A DNA stretch of 41,032 nt from Acidimicrobiaceae bacterium (GCA_947456095.1 CANGPX010000003.1:1-41032); one strand, 5' to 3'. Positions 1 through 8,393 are shown, numbered from the stretch's first letter. Numbers and translations are program-made. The notes: generated by a model from the letters alone, not told the origin.

Positions 1-351
1 CTTCGCGATGACGTCTTGGACGTCATTGCTACTGACGGCAAGCTCGGAAAACCAGCGGGCCAAGACTTGGCCGAAGGGATCTACACCTTGCCGGTGCTCG
101 TGGCCCTCGAGCAAGATGGGCTTGGCCAAGAGTTGGCCGCCATGCTCGGCAAGCCACTGAGTGATGCTGAGCGCGAAGCGGCTCGGCTACTCGTTGAGGG
201 CTCAAACGGCATTGCCGCAACTGTGGCTGAAGCCCACCGCTATCTCGATCTCGCCCGTGAAGCCGCTCGTTCTCTGCCGAGCAGCGACTTAGCGCGTGGG
301 TTCTCACAACTTGGAGAGCTGCTCTTGTCGGACCTTCCTGCCCGCGTCTAG
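1..351 (+). CDS. Polyprenyl diphosphate synthase, C-terminal part (5' end outside window)
   Basis: The frame is open from the first base, so only the last 116 codons are present. The fragment starts at the second aspartate-rich motif of trans-isoprenyl diphosphate synthases (LRDDVLDVIA, a DDxxD motif) followed by GKPAGQDLAEGIYTLPVLVAL, the family's conserved C-terminal block. These enzymes extend allylic diphosphates with isopentenyl diphosphate, Mg2+ being held by the two Asp-rich motifs; long-chain members feed quinone synthesis. Chain length cannot be judged because the first Asp-rich motif and its upstream residues are missing. The stop is TAG at 349-351, and the next gene starts 7 bases later on the same strand, so the two may be co-transcribed. 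Confidence 0.9.
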   Translation, partial: LRDDVLDVIATDGKLGKPAGQDLAEGIYTLPVLVALEQDGLGQELAAMLGKPLSDAEREAARLLVEGSNGIAATVAEAHRYLDLAREAARSLPSSDLARGFSQLGELLLSDLPARV

Positions 352-358
352 TTGACCC

Positions 359-1042
359 GTGGGAGAGCCTCTCGATGATCCCGTTGGCCAAAGCCTTCGG
401 GGAAGTCACCAACACTTCGCCATCACCAACGGTTCTGCACAGCGCTACAGAGCCGACGTCACGGTCTTTGCTTCGGTTGATGACCACCAAAACCCGGAGT
501 GTTTTGTCGACCTGAGCGCACTGGTTGCGCCAGGTGACACCGTGGCTGTTGTTGGCGGCGTCGTAGGCGAAACGCCGGGATTTACCGTGTTGTTTTCCGG
601 TCTTGGTCACCAACTTGTTGGCAACGGGGTCGAAGGAATGAAAGACCGCCACGTCGAGCCGTTAGGCCAAGGCCACGTTCCTCAGATGCTTGATCTCGTT
701 GCTCGCACTGAGCCCGGGCCGTTTGAGCGAAGAACCCATGAGATGGGCAAGTACTTTGGCTTGTTTTTCGATGGTGAGCTCATTGCCATGGCAGGACAGC
801 GAATGTTTCCTGGTGTTGGCCACGAACTCTCAGCGGTATGCACCGATCCTGCGTTCATGCGCCAAGGGCTCGCTGAACGGCTCATTCGCCACCTTGTCGC
901 CCTTGACCACGACCAAGGCCTCAACGCGTTCCTCCACGTTGCCGCGCCAAATACCGGCGCGCAAAAACTCTACGAACGCCTCGGCTTCACCCACCGCAGA
1001 GACGTCGAGTTCACCCGCCTCGAGCGGGTGAACTCGAACTAG
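359..1042 (+). CDS. GNAT family N-acetyltransferase (FR47-like)
   Basis: The 227-residue product has an FR47-like GNAT domain in its C-terminal half (about residues 115-222). The core shows ELIAMAGQRMFPGVGHELSA, then a VCTDPAFMRQGLAERLI stretch that forms the acetyl-CoA pyrophosphate loop, and the closing AxxLYERLGF helix typical of the fold. The N-terminal half is the variable region usual for this subfamily. The acceptor substrate cannot be predicted. The chosen start is GTG at 359, 7 bases after the prenyl synthase stop; no strong ribosome-binding site is visible, so a later start is possible. The TAG stop shares the palindrome CTAG (1039-1042) with the stop of the convergent lysS gene, so the two genes meet with no spacer. 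Confidence 0.85.
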   Translation: MGEPLDDPVGQSLRGSHQHFAITNGSAQRYRADVTVFASVDDHQNPECFVDLSALVAPGDTVAVVGGVVGETPGFTVLFSGLGHQLVGNGVEGMKDRHVEPLGQGHVPQMLDLVARTEPGPFERRTHEMGKYFGLFFDGELIAMAGQRMFPGVGHELSAVCTDPAFMRQGLAERLIRHLVALDHDQGLNAFLHVAAPNTGAQKLYERLGFTHRRDVEFTRLERVNSN

Positions 1043-2493
1043 TTCGAAAACTCGGCCTCAAGAGTCTCTTCTGCTTCAGGAGCGACGTGCTCACTTCGCC
1101 CCGGCTTGAGCGTCGGGAAGGCAATGACTTCTCGGATGTTCGCCGTGTTGGTCAGCAACATCACGAGCCGGTCAATGCCAAGTCCCATGCCACCGGTTGG
1201 AGGAAGTCCGTGTTCCATGGCTCGCAGATATTCCTCGTCGACCAACATGGCTTCATCGTTGCCAGACGCATGTTCGGCTGCTTGGTCTTCAAAGCGCGCC
1301 CGCTGTTCGCCAGCGTCTTGTAATTCAGAAAAGCCGTTCACGAGTTCCCGGCCACAGACAAAGGCCTCGAAGCGTTCGGTGATGAGCGGATCGTCGCGGT
1401 GGCTTCGCGACAACGGGGAGATCTCTTTTGGGTGGTGCAGCACAAAGGTGGGCTGCCACAGATCTGCTTCGGCCGTTGCTTCAAACAACTCCGTGAGCAG
1501 ACGCCCGGCTCCCCAACCGCTTTGCACGGTGACGCCAGCCTCTTCGCAGGCTGCTCTCAAGTCTTCGAGTGGGCTGTGCACGTCGAACTGCTTGGCCGTT
1601 GCCTCAAAGATGAGCTCTGACATGGTGGCTCTGCGCCACGGAGCGCTGAGGTCTAAGTCCTTGCCTTGATACGAGATCGACGTCGTGCCGAGCACAGCGG
1701 TGGCGACACTCGCCACCAAGTTCTCAACCAAGACCATCACCTGCTCGTAGTCGGCATAGGCGCAGTACAGCTCGATGGAGGTGTATTCAGGATTATGCCG
1801 AGGACTGAGTCCTTCATTTCGGAAGTTACGGCCAATTTCGAAGACCTTTTCGAAACCACCAATGACCAAGCGCTTCAAATACAGCTCTGGGGCAATTCGC
1901 AGATAGAAGTCCGAATCAAGCGCATTGTGATGGGTGACGAAGGGTTTGGCAATGGCTCCCCCGGGGATCGGGTGGAGCATGGGGGTTTCAACTTCTGTGT
2001 ACCCGTCCGCCCACAGCTGCTGGCGAATTGCTTGGATGATGCTCGAGCGCAATTGCAAGGTGGTTCGCACTTCAGGGTTTGCCCACAGGTCAACTTCACG
2101 CTGGCGATAGCGAAGATCTGGGTCTGAGATCCCGCGCCACTTGTCACCGAAACTGCGACGAGCCTCAGCGAGCAGCACCCAGCTGTCCACTTGCACCGAG
2201 AGTTCACCACGACGGGTCCGCACGACTTCTCCCGTCACGCCCACCCAGTCGCCAAGGTTGACCTTGGTGAGGCCTTCGAAGTCCTCTGCTCGAGCGGCTT
2301 GAGCGAAGAGTTGGATCTCGCCGGTCTCGTCGCGAAGGGTGGAAAACGAGAGCTTTCCTTGAGGGCGACTGAGCATCACCCGGCCAGCAACGCTGACCGT
2401 CACCCCGGAGTTCTCGCCATCAACGAGCGCACCAAAGCGGTCAATGAGGTCTTTGGTCGACGCGTCCTTGTCGAAGCGGTAAGGAATGGCCAC
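1039..2493 (-). CDS. lysS: Lysine--tRNA ligase, class II
   Basis: The 484-residue product charges tRNA-Lys with lysine. An N-terminal OB-fold anticodon-binding domain (about residues 35-135, with VSVAGRVMLSRPQGKLSFSTL) precedes the class II catalytic core. Motif 2 is visible as FEIGRNFRNEGLSPRHNPEY and motif 3 as GMGLGIDRLVMLLT, both matching bacterial LysRS, and the length is normal. I chose GTG at 2493: it lies 2 bases after the coaX stop, is preceded by a GAAGGCGAG ribosome-binding sequence inside coaX, and removes an arginine-rich 20-residue extension unlike LysRS. It is the last gene of the minus-strand cofactor block. The coaX-lysS neighbourhood is also known from mycobacteria. Confidence 0.96.
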   Translation of the reverse strand: MAIPYRFDKDASTKDLIDRFGALVDGENSGVTVSVAGRVMLSRPQGKLSFSTLRDETGEIQLFAQAARAEDFEGLTKVNLGDWVGVTGEVVRTRRGELSVQVDSWVLLAEARRSFGDKWRGISDPDLRYRQREVDLWANPEVRTTLQLRSSIIQAIRQQLWADGYTEVETPMLHPIPGGAIAKPFVTHHNALDSDFYLRIAPELYLKRLVIGGFEKVFEIGRNFRNEGLSPRHNPEYTSIELYCAYADYEQVMVLVENLVASVATAVLGTTSISYQGKDLDLSAPWRRATMSELIFEATAKQFDVHSPLEDLRAACEEAGVTVQSGWGAGRLLTELFEATAEADLWQPTFVLHHPKEISPLSRSHRDDPLITERFEAFVCGRELVNGFSELQDAGEQRARFEDQAAEHASGNDEAMLVDEEYLRAMEHGLPPTGGMGLGIDRLVMLLTNTANIREVIAFPTLKPGRSEHVAPEAEETLEAEFSN

Positions 2494-2495
2494 GA

Positions 2496-3341
2496 TTAGC
2501 GCTCGCCTTCGTTGTATTCGTAGATGCAGCGCAGCCCGTGAAGGGTGAGCCAAGGTTCCACATGGGAAATCGCTTCAGAAAATGGAGCAATAAGGGTCGA
2601 AAGACCACCGGTGGCGATCACCGTTGCCTCGCCAATTTCTTGCTTGACTCGCTTGCACATGCCGTCGATCATGGCGGCTGAGCCATAGAGCACGCCGGAC
2701 TGAATGGATTCTGCCGTTGACCGGCCAATGACGGTGCGCGGTTCAACCAATTCCACCGAGCGAAGTGCTGCAGCATGGGAGTAGAGCGCTTCCATCGAGA
2801 TGGCAACGCCTGGTGCGATCGCGCCGCCCAAATACTCACCTTCGGCTGAGACCACCTCAATGGTCGTCGCCGTTCCAAGGTCAACAACAATGGTCGGCCC
2901 GCCATAGAGATCAAACGCGGCAACCGCGTCAGTAATACGGTCTGCGCCGACTTCTTTCGGGTTGTCATAGCGAACGGCCATACCAGTTTTCACTCCAGGG
3001 CCAACAACGAGACACGGAATGTCACGGAACCACCGGTCAGCCATGCGGCGAAGCGAGGTCGTCACCGACGGCACTGACGAGCAAATGGCAATGCCGCTCG
3101 CAGTCGCGTCCAACTCCATGCCCTCTAAGTCCAACAATTGCGCCAGCAGTACGGCGTGTTCATCAGGGGTGCGAGTGGGAACTGTAGACAGACGCCAGTG
3201 GTGCGTCAGGCCGCGTTCAGCTTCTTTGGAAGAAGCCAAGCCGTAGCCAACTGCCGCGTCTGCATCATGGGCCAAGTCGCCGTCTTGGCGGTAGAGGCCA
3301 ATGACCGTTTCAGTATTTCCCACATCAATGCTTACGAGCAT
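2496..3341 (-). CDS. coaX: Type III pantothenate kinase
   Basis: CoaX phosphorylates pantothenate with ATP, the first committed step to coenzyme A. The product has 281 residues with the ASKHA-fold signatures of the type III class: IDVGNTETVIGLY (phosphate loop, residues 5-17), GADRITDAVAAF, VDLGTATTIEVV and GGAIAPGV. The start ATG at 3341 is preceded by GAGGGAGA and lies 13 bases after the nadC stop; an upstream in-frame start would run into nadC. About 23 extra residues lie between the phosphate loop and the usual HHWRLST element (around residues 21-44), which explains why the protein is longer than the usual 255-260 residues. The insert reads as coding sequence without a frameshift. panC lies three genes upstream, so two CoA-pathway steps share this cluster. 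Confidence 0.95.
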   Translation of the reverse strand: MLVSIDVGNTETVIGLYRQDGDLAHDADAAVGYGLASSKEAERGLTHHWRLSTVPTRTPDEHAVLLAQLLDLEGMELDATASGIAICSSVPSVTTSLRRMADRWFRDIPCLVVGPGVKTGMAVRYDNPKEVGADRITDAVAAFDLYGGPTIVVDLGTATTIEVVSAEGEYLGGAIAPGVAISMEALYSHAAALRSVELVEPRTVIGRSTAESIQSGVLYGSAAMIDGMCKRVKQEIGEATVIATGGLSTLIAPFSEAISHVEPWLTLHGLRCIYEYNEGER

Positions 3342-3354
3342 GGTGCATTCTCCC

Positions 3355-4230
3355 TCACGAGCCAACCTCTTGGCGGATGAGATCAAGGCCAAAGTCGCAA
3401 ACAACTGCAGAATGGGTGAGCGCGCCAACCGAAATGCAGTCCGGACCCGCGGCTGCAAGCAGTGGAGCAGTGTCGAGAGTTACGCCGCCAGAAACTTCAA
3501 TACGAGTCTTCTCGCCGCCATTTGCTCGAATGGCGATGACACAACTCTTCACCTGTTCTGCGGTCATGTTGTCAAGCAGCACTGCTTCTGCCCCAGCAGC
3601 AACAGCCTCTAAGGCTTGGTCCATGGTGTCGCACTCGACTTCAACCAACAGCGTCGGATTGAGTTCTTTCGACCGGGCAACCCCTTGCGCAATCGACATC
3701 GCACCCAAATGATTGTCCTTGATGAGTACCCCGTCAGAGAGTCCCATTCGGTGATTCGTTCCACCGCCAGATACAACGGCAGCCTTTTCAAGCGCGCGAA
3801 GTTGTGGGGTCGTTTTCCTCGTATCGAACACTTGAACTTGAGGGTTCACCGCATGGACCACCTCGACGAAGGCGGCGGTCAAGGTGGCAATGCCGGAGAG
3901 ATGGCCGAGAAAATTGAGTGCGGTGCGTTCTGCGGTCACGATGGACCGGAAACTCCCTGTGACTTGAGCGACCACGGTTCCTTTGGAAAACGTTTCACCG
4001 TCGCTCGTCAGCCAGTTGACCGTGAGCGACTCGTCAACGAGTTCAAAGGCAGCAATGGCACAGGCACTGCCGGCCAAGACACCACTGTGGCGAGCCACGA
4101 TTCGCAGTGATCCTTGGACCTCTTTTTCAATGAGCGCTGCGGTGACATCACCGCGGTCGTCCACGTCTTCAGCCAAGGCACGTAAAACCGCGTCGTGGAC
4201 AAGTTCTTTCGTGACGACCATGTTCAACAC
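3355..4230 (-). CDS. nadC: Nicotinate-nucleotide pyrophosphorylase (carboxylating)
   Basis: NadC (quinolinate phosphoribosyltransferase) converts quinolinate and PRPP to nicotinate mononucleotide, CO2 and pyrophosphate. The 291-residue product shows the family elements ALAEDVDDRGDVT near the N-terminus, the TAERTALNFLGHLSGIAT helix, FDTRKTTPQLRALEKAAV with the substrate-binding arginine and lysine, GGGTNHRMGLSDGVLIKDNH, and the C-terminal ISVGALTHSA phosphate-binding strand. GTG at 4230 is preferred because a GAGG sequence lies 7 bases upstream; it overlaps the nadB stop by 7 bases. ATG at 4221 is an alternative that shortens the protein by three residues. Together with nadB directly upstream it gives two of the three de novo NAD steps from aspartate. 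nadA (quinolinate synthase) is not in this window. Confidence 0.96.
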   Translation of the reverse strand: MLNMVVTKELVHDAVLRALAEDVDDRGDVTAALIEKEVQGSLRIVARHSGVLAGSACAIAAFELVDESLTVNWLTSDGETFSKGTVVAQVTGSFRSIVTAERTALNFLGHLSGIATLTAAFVEVVHAVNPQVQVFDTRKTTPQLRALEKAAVVSGGGTNHRMGLSDGVLIKDNHLGAMSIAQGVARSKELNPTLLVEVECDTMDQALEAVAAGAEAVLLDNMTAEQVKSCVIAIRANGGEKTRIEVSGGVTLDTAPLLAAAGPDCISVGALTHSAVVCDFGLDLIRQEVGS

Positions 4231-5837
4231 GGCTCAGCCTCGCGCTCAATCAGCATTTGCCGACGACGCCAGGAGAGTTCTGGGTCCAAGAATTCTTGGC
4301 GGGCATGGTTGCCACGACTCTCAGTTCGGGCAACTGCAGCAACGAGGAGTCCTCGAGCAACGGTCAACAAATTGCATAACTCAACCGCTGGAGCGGTCAG
4401 TGCGCCATGGATCTTGATGGTCGCATCGATCTCAGCAAGGGTCGCCATTGCTTTCGTGAGCGACGTTTCGGATCGCACGACCCCTGCTCCTGCAGTCATG
4501 GCTCGCTGCAAGGTGTTGCGCAACGCGGTGAGGTCGAGATCTCCGTCGCCGTGGAGATCACTCGGCCGGATCGATGGGGCGACTTCTAAGGTCGACGCCG
4601 GCAGTTCGGCTGAAACTGGGTCGAGAAGTGCCACCATGACTCCAGTTGGCTTGGCTTCCGTTTCGCCATGCAAAATCGCATCAGCCACTCGTGCGCCAAA
4701 GACCATGCCTTCAAGTAACGAGTTCGAGGCCAAACGATTGGCTCCATGGACCCCAGAACAGGCAACTTCGCCAGCAGCGAACAGTCCCGACAAACTCGTT
4801 GCTCCATCAAGGTCAGTCATCACCCCACCAGCCAAGTGGTGCGCGGCTGGGGCAATCGGGATCCAGTCGTTGGCTGGGTCGAGACCAATGGCTTCGAGCG
4901 ACCTCGCAAGGGTTGGGAACCGGCGAGAGAACTCTTCGAGGCCAGTTGCATCAAGCCACAGATGCTCGCTTCCTTCTTGTGCCATCTTCGCGGCCATTGC
5001 TCTTGAGACAACATCTCGAGGGGCGAGTTCATCAACGAACTGTGCACCGGTCGAGTCACGCAGGATTGCCCCGTGGCCTCGAAGGGCTTCGGACAACAGC
5101 GGCCGAGGCATGGCTGGGTGGTGGAGCGCTGTTGGGTGGAACTGCATGAACTCAATGTCAGCAACCGCCACATTGGCCCGAAGGGCCATGGCGAGGCCGT
5201 CGCCCGTTGCTTCTTTTGGATTGGTGGTCACGGCAAAGACCTGACCTGCTCCTCCGGTTGCGAGCACAGTTGCTGTTGCGTGCAGTTCTTTCACTTCACC
5301 ATCAACGAGCACTGCAACACCCACGCAGGTGTTGTTCTTCGTGAGCAGGTCAAGGGCGAAGGTGTGTTCATAGATCGCGGACGCTGAAGCCTTGGTGGCT
5401 TCGACCAAGGCTCGCTCGACCTCATGGCCCGTTGCTGCACCTCCGGCATGGACCACTCGCGCCCGTGAGTGGCCGCCTTCGCGGGCCAAGCTGAGTCGGC
5501 CAGAACTCTCACGGTCAAACTCCGCACCTAAGGCAATGAGTTCTTGCACGCACAGTGGGCCTTCGTCAACGAGGACGCGCACTGCATCGACATCGCAGAG
5601 CCCTGCTCCGGCTGCCAAGGTGTCGGCCAAGTGGAGATCGGTTGAGTCTTCATCTCCCCCGAGAACCGCAGCAACTCCGCCTTGGGCCCAAGCGGTGGCC
5701 GATTCAGCCAAGGCGCCCTTGGTGACAACGCACACCGACAGTCCACCGCGACTGCCCGCGAGGCGCACGGCCACTGAGAGTCCTGCCACTCCACTGCCGA
5801 GCACGATGACATCGAAGTGCTCTGGAGTTTCGGTCAT
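4224..5837 (-). CDS. nadB: L-aspartate oxidase
   Basis: NadB is an FAD enzyme that oxidises L-aspartate to iminoaspartate, the substrate of NadA. The 537-residue product has an N-terminal dinucleotide-binding motif (VIVLGSGVAGLSVAVRLA, residues 11-28). Further family signatures follow: ATAWAQGGVAAVLG, EGGHSRARVVHAGGAATG, DIEFMQFHPTAL, the arginine-containing ELAPRDVVSRAM, and the FAD-contacting LFAAGEVACSGVHGANRLAS. Length is normal. The start ATG at 5837 overlaps the panC stop as ATGA, which suggests translational coupling; no strong ribosome-binding site is visible. The 3' end overlaps or abuts nadC. In mycobacteria the position after panC in this cluster is held by panD, so the nadB-nadC pair here appears to occupy that place. 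Confidence 0.97.
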   Translation of the reverse strand: MTETPEHFDVIVLGSGVAGLSVAVRLAGSRGGLSVCVVTKGALAESATAWAQGGVAAVLGGDEDSTDLHLADTLAAGAGLCDVDAVRVLVDEGPLCVQELIALGAEFDRESSGRLSLAREGGHSRARVVHAGGAATGHEVERALVEATKASASAIYEHTFALDLLTKNNTCVGVAVLVDGEVKELHATATVLATGGAGQVFAVTTNPKEATGDGLAMALRANVAVADIEFMQFHPTALHHPAMPRPLLSEALRGHGAILRDSTGAQFVDELAPRDVVSRAMAAKMAQEGSEHLWLDATGLEEFSRRFPTLARSLEAIGLDPANDWIPIAPAAHHLAGGVMTDLDGATSLSGLFAAGEVACSGVHGANRLASNSLLEGMVFGARVADAILHGETEAKPTGVMVALLDPVSAELPASTLEVAPSIRPSDLHGDGDLDLTALRNTLQRAMTAGAGVVRSETSLTKAMATLAEIDATIKIHGALTAPAVELCNLLTVARGLLVAAVARTESRGNHARQEFLDPELSWRRRQMLIEREAEPC

Positions 5838-6736
5838 GGAGAGGTGCTCATTTCGTCGGCCAAGGTGAACGTGAGACCTGCATTGTCGAGGAGCCGAACT
5901 CCACCGACGATTGCAGTGATGAGACACCTCGTCGCTGTCGGGTCAACCGGTCCGGTCGCTCGAGCAAACGTCGAAGCATCGACCACTACAGCGTAGTCAA
6001 GCGTGACCAAATCTCCGCCGGCAAGGACCGACGTGGCCATGAGCTCGTTCAAGGTTTCAGCCGAGACCTGTGGGTTAGCTCTAAAGGCTTGACCGGCTAC
6101 ATGCAGTGCCCTTGACAGGCCACGTGCAGCCACACGAGCTTCGGCCGAGAGTCGAACATTGCGGCTCGACATGGCCAGGCCATCGGCTTCGCGTTTTGTT
6201 GTGCAGCCAATGATTTCCACGTCAGGTGAAAGATCGCTCGTGATTTGGCGGATCACAGCTAACTGCTGGAAATCTTTTTCGCCGTAGTAGGCGCGGGTTG
6301 GACGAACTGCGTTGTGCAACTTCGTGACGATGGTTGCCACCCCGTTGAAGTGACCGGGCCGAGCAGCCCCTTCGAAGATCTCGGCCAACGGGCCAACGCT
6401 CACCATGGTCGCAGGTGCTTCTGGCCAGGTTGGATAGAGCTCATGGACCTGCGGGGCGCAGACCACCGTTGCCCCGGCGCTTCTCGCGAGCGCAACATCA
6501 CCGTCGAGGTCACGCGGGTAGGCGTCCAAATCGCCCAAATCGCCAAATTGCAGCGGATTGACAAAGTCTGAGACCACGACGACGTCGTTTTCTCGAGCCG
6601 CCCTCGAAATGAGTGAGCCATGGCCAGCGTGCAGTGCACCCATCGTCGGGACAAAGCCAATGGACAGGCCTTGTTGGGCGAACTTGCGGCAGGCAGCTTG
6701 CGTTTCAGCCAGCGAGTGGTGGAGTACTGCTACCAC
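5834..6736 (-). CDS. panC: Pantothenate synthetase (pantoate--beta-alanine ligase)
   Basis: PanC condenses pantoate and beta-alanine with ATP to give pantothenate. The 300-residue product has the nucleotidyltransferase HxGH-type motif in FVPTMGALHAGHGSLI (His36 and His39). It also has VSDFVNPLQFG, the pantoate-binding FEGAARPGHFNGVATIV stretch, RAYYGEKDFQQL and the KMSKS-like DGLAMSSRNVRLS. The start is GTG at 6736, which overlaps the stop of the upstream DUF2520 gene by 7 bases. The stop forms an ATGA overlap with nadB. panB and panD are not in this window, so the substrates must be supplied from elsewhere. Confidence 0.96.
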   Translation of the reverse strand: MVAVLHHSLAETQAACRKFAQQGLSIGFVPTMGALHAGHGSLISRAARENDVVVVSDFVNPLQFGDLGDLDAYPRDLDGDVALARSAGATVVCAPQVHELYPTWPEAPATMVSVGPLAEIFEGAARPGHFNGVATIVTKLHNAVRPTRAYYGEKDFQQLAVIRQITSDLSPDVEIIGCTTKREADGLAMSSRNVRLSAEARVAARGLSRALHVAGQAFRANPQVSAETLNELMATSVLAGGDLVTLDYAVVVDASTFARATGPVDPTATRCLITAIVGGVRLLDNAGLTFTLADEMSTSP

Positions 6737-7509
6737 AGCACCTCAATGGCATCGTCAAACGGTGCCGGCTCAACCACGACTCGTGCGCCAAGACCGGGCA
6801 AGCCAGTTGCGAGTTGCAGCGCGAGCGAAACCCCAGCGTCATAGGCAGGTCGCTCATCTTCAGGGATCGCCATCAAGTGGCGCTCAAGCGTCGTCCAGTC
6901 ACCACGAGCAGCAGGTCCGGTGAGGGCACGTTGTGGCCCAAGCGTTGCCGCGTCGTCCATGGCCGCACGAGTGAGATCCATGAAGCAGGCAAGATCTAAA
7001 CCAATGGAGTTGGCCAAGCGCTCGACTTGACCCAAGAGGCCAACAACATGGTTCGCGGCAACACACGCAGCTGCGTGATACGTCGCTCGATCCCCGTCAT
7101 GAACGTCGACAACTCGTCCGCCAAAGGCTTCGGCGATCTGTCTCGCGATGCCGTCGCCTGAGACAGCAAAGGTGGCAGTTCGCTGCAGCCGCTCTGCTCC
7201 AATTTCGGCGTTGGGCAACGGAAGCAGTGGGTGAATTGACCCCCGGCGCGGGTGCTGAGCCAACGTGGCGAGTGTTTGTGCGCCAGACAGATGCAGTACC
7301 ACGCAGTCGGCATTTGGGATCATGGCTTGGGCAACACCAGCAATGCCAGCATCTGGGGTGGCAATGATGACGACGTCAACGTCAACAGTTGCATGGGTCA
7401 CGTCGTCTCCACGGCCCAAGACTTCAACGACGTCCATGCCAATGGCGCGCAACGCGGCAGCAAACGACAGTCCAGCGCGTCCATTGCCAATGATTCGTAC
7501 TCGGGTCAT
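6730..7509 (-). CDS. Rossmann-like and DUF2520 domain oxidoreductase
   Basis: The 259-residue product begins with an NAD(P)-binding Rossmann segment (VRIIGNGRAGLSFAAALRAIG) and continues through IIATPDAGI and LHLSGAQT to an alpha-helical C-terminal part with YHAAACVAANHVVGLL, the pattern of the DUF2520 family. The architecture resembles 6-phosphogluconate dehydrogenase-like reductases. Related genes sit directly upstream of panC in many actinobacteria, including mycobacteria. A role in ketopantoate reduction is therefore tempting, but this is inference from context; the biochemical activity is not known to me. ATG at 7509 was chosen because a GGAG sequence lies 6 bases upstream. A 57-base gap separates it from folK, the longest gap within the block, so a second promoter could lie there. 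Confidence 0.85.
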   Translation of the reverse strand: MTRVRIIGNGRAGLSFAAALRAIGMDVVEVLGRGDDVTHATVDVDVVIIATPDAGIAGVAQAMIPNADCVVLHLSGAQTLATLAQHPRRGSIHPLLPLPNAEIGAERLQRTATFAVSGDGIARQIAEAFGGRVVDVHDGDRATYHAAACVAANHVVGLLGQVERLANSIGLDLACFMDLTRAAMDDAATLGPQRALTGPAARGDWTTLERHLMAIPEDERPAYDAGVSLALQLATGLPGLGARVVVEPAPFDDAIEVLW

Positions 7510-7566
7510 CTGCGCTCCAGTCGGCGATCCAGCCCACAAGGTGCCGGTCCCCGGAATCTCCAGTGC

Positions 7567-8031
7567 TTACAGCATACCTATCGCGACGACGTCGCCAAGT
7601 GCGGCCAACAAGAGCTCTTCGGGCACAAGCTCGGGGGCAAGATCTGAGAGTGGTTGGAGCACGAACTTTCGCTCAAACATCCGAGGGTGTGGAATCGTCA
7701 GCCGCTCGGAGTCAATGGCTGAGTCGCCGTAGAGCAAGATGTCGACATCGAGGGTGCGCGGGCCAAAGCGCACGAGCCGGACTCGGTTGGCTTGGCTTTC
7801 TAAAGCTTGGCACCGGTCGAGGAGCTCAAGGGGCGACAGTACGGTGTCAATTTCAATCACGACGTTCAAAAAGTCATCTTGGACAACGCCACCAACGGGA
7901 GCAGTCTCATAGAGCCGAGAGACGCCAAGCACCGTGACGTCGCTTGAAAGCTCGAAAATCGCGTCGCGCAAGTACTGCTGTTTGTCGCCGAGGTTCGACC
8001 CGAGCGACAAGAACGCTCTAGCGGCGCTCAC
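7567..8031 (-). CDS. folK: 6-hydroxymethyl-7,8-dihydropterin pyrophosphokinase
   Basis: FolK transfers pyrophosphate from ATP to 6-hydroxymethyl-dihydropterin, preparing it for FolP. The 154-residue product has the N-terminal AFLSLGSNLGDKQQYL, the pterin/ATP-binding YETAPVGG and FLNVVIEIDT, and the signature RFGPRTLDVDILLYG with its two metal-binding aspartates. It closes with IPHPRMFERKFVLQPLSDLAPE. Length is typical. The start GTG at 8031 overlaps the folB stop as GTGA, so translation is likely coupled. The folB-folK order is the common actinobacterial arrangement. Confidence 0.97.
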   Translation of the reverse strand: MSAARAFLSLGSNLGDKQQYLRDAIFELSSDVTVLGVSRLYETAPVGGVVQDDFLNVVIEIDTVLSPLELLDRCQALESQANRVRLVRFGPRTLDVDILLYGDSAIDSERLTIPHPRMFERKFVLQPLSDLAPELVPEELLLAALGDVVAIGML

Positions 8032-8393
8032 GTTCGCGTCACCATCTTCGTCACGCCTACCCCAGAGGTTCGTTGCGTGATGGGTGGATGGAGCTTCGTG
8101 ACGGTGACCTTGGCTGACGTGAGCCGTTCGTCGATCGAAAGACAGGCCTCGCCAATGGCTGCAGCCAAGGCTTCAACGAGAAAGAATTCACCGGTTTCGA
8201 CCAAGTGGGCCGCTGCACTAGCGAGCAGTGCGTAGTTGACCGTGTCGGCTAAGTCGTCGGACTTGGCTGCTTGGTCGAGATCCATGGTGACCACGAGGTC
8301 AACTTGAAACGGCTGTGCGTTCGTGCGCTCGTGCTCGAGGCAACCACAAATTCCAACAGCCAAGATGCCTTTGACAAAAACTTCGTCGCTCAC
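8028..8393 (-). CDS. folB: Dihydroneopterin aldolase
   Basis: FolB cleaves 7,8-dihydroneopterin to 6-hydroxymethyl-dihydropterin and glycolaldehyde. The 121-residue product matches the small T-fold family. It has VKGILAVGICGCLEHERTNAQPFQVDLVV near the N-terminus (seen in two parts: the catalytic-strand region and the E-x5-QPF element), DLADTVNYALLA, and the VEALAAAIGEACL helix with the pterin-binding glutamate. The C-terminal VTVTKLHPPI supplies the expected lysine. The start GTG at 8393 overlaps the upstream gene's stop as GTGA, and the stop overlaps folK in the same way. This chain of overlaps argues for one transcript and coupled translation. Confidence 0.94.
   Translation of the reverse strand: MSDEVFVKGILAVGICGCLEHERTNAQPFQVDLVVTMDLDQAAKSDDLADTVNYALLASAAAHLVETGEFFLVEALAAAIGEACLSIDERLTSAKVTVTKLHPPITQRTSGVGVTKMVTRT

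Noticed and set aside
29-652. Minus-strand frame of 207 codons opposite the prenyl synthase and GNAT genes
   Set aside because: The + strand encodes recognisable enzymes; the antisense product is Arg/His-rich and without motifs.
4195-5244. Long open frame on the + strand opposite nadB/nadC (349 codons)
   Set aside because: It lies antisense to genes with clear enzyme motifs, and its low-complexity Arg/Ser/Ala composition is typical of a shadow frame caused by codon bias.
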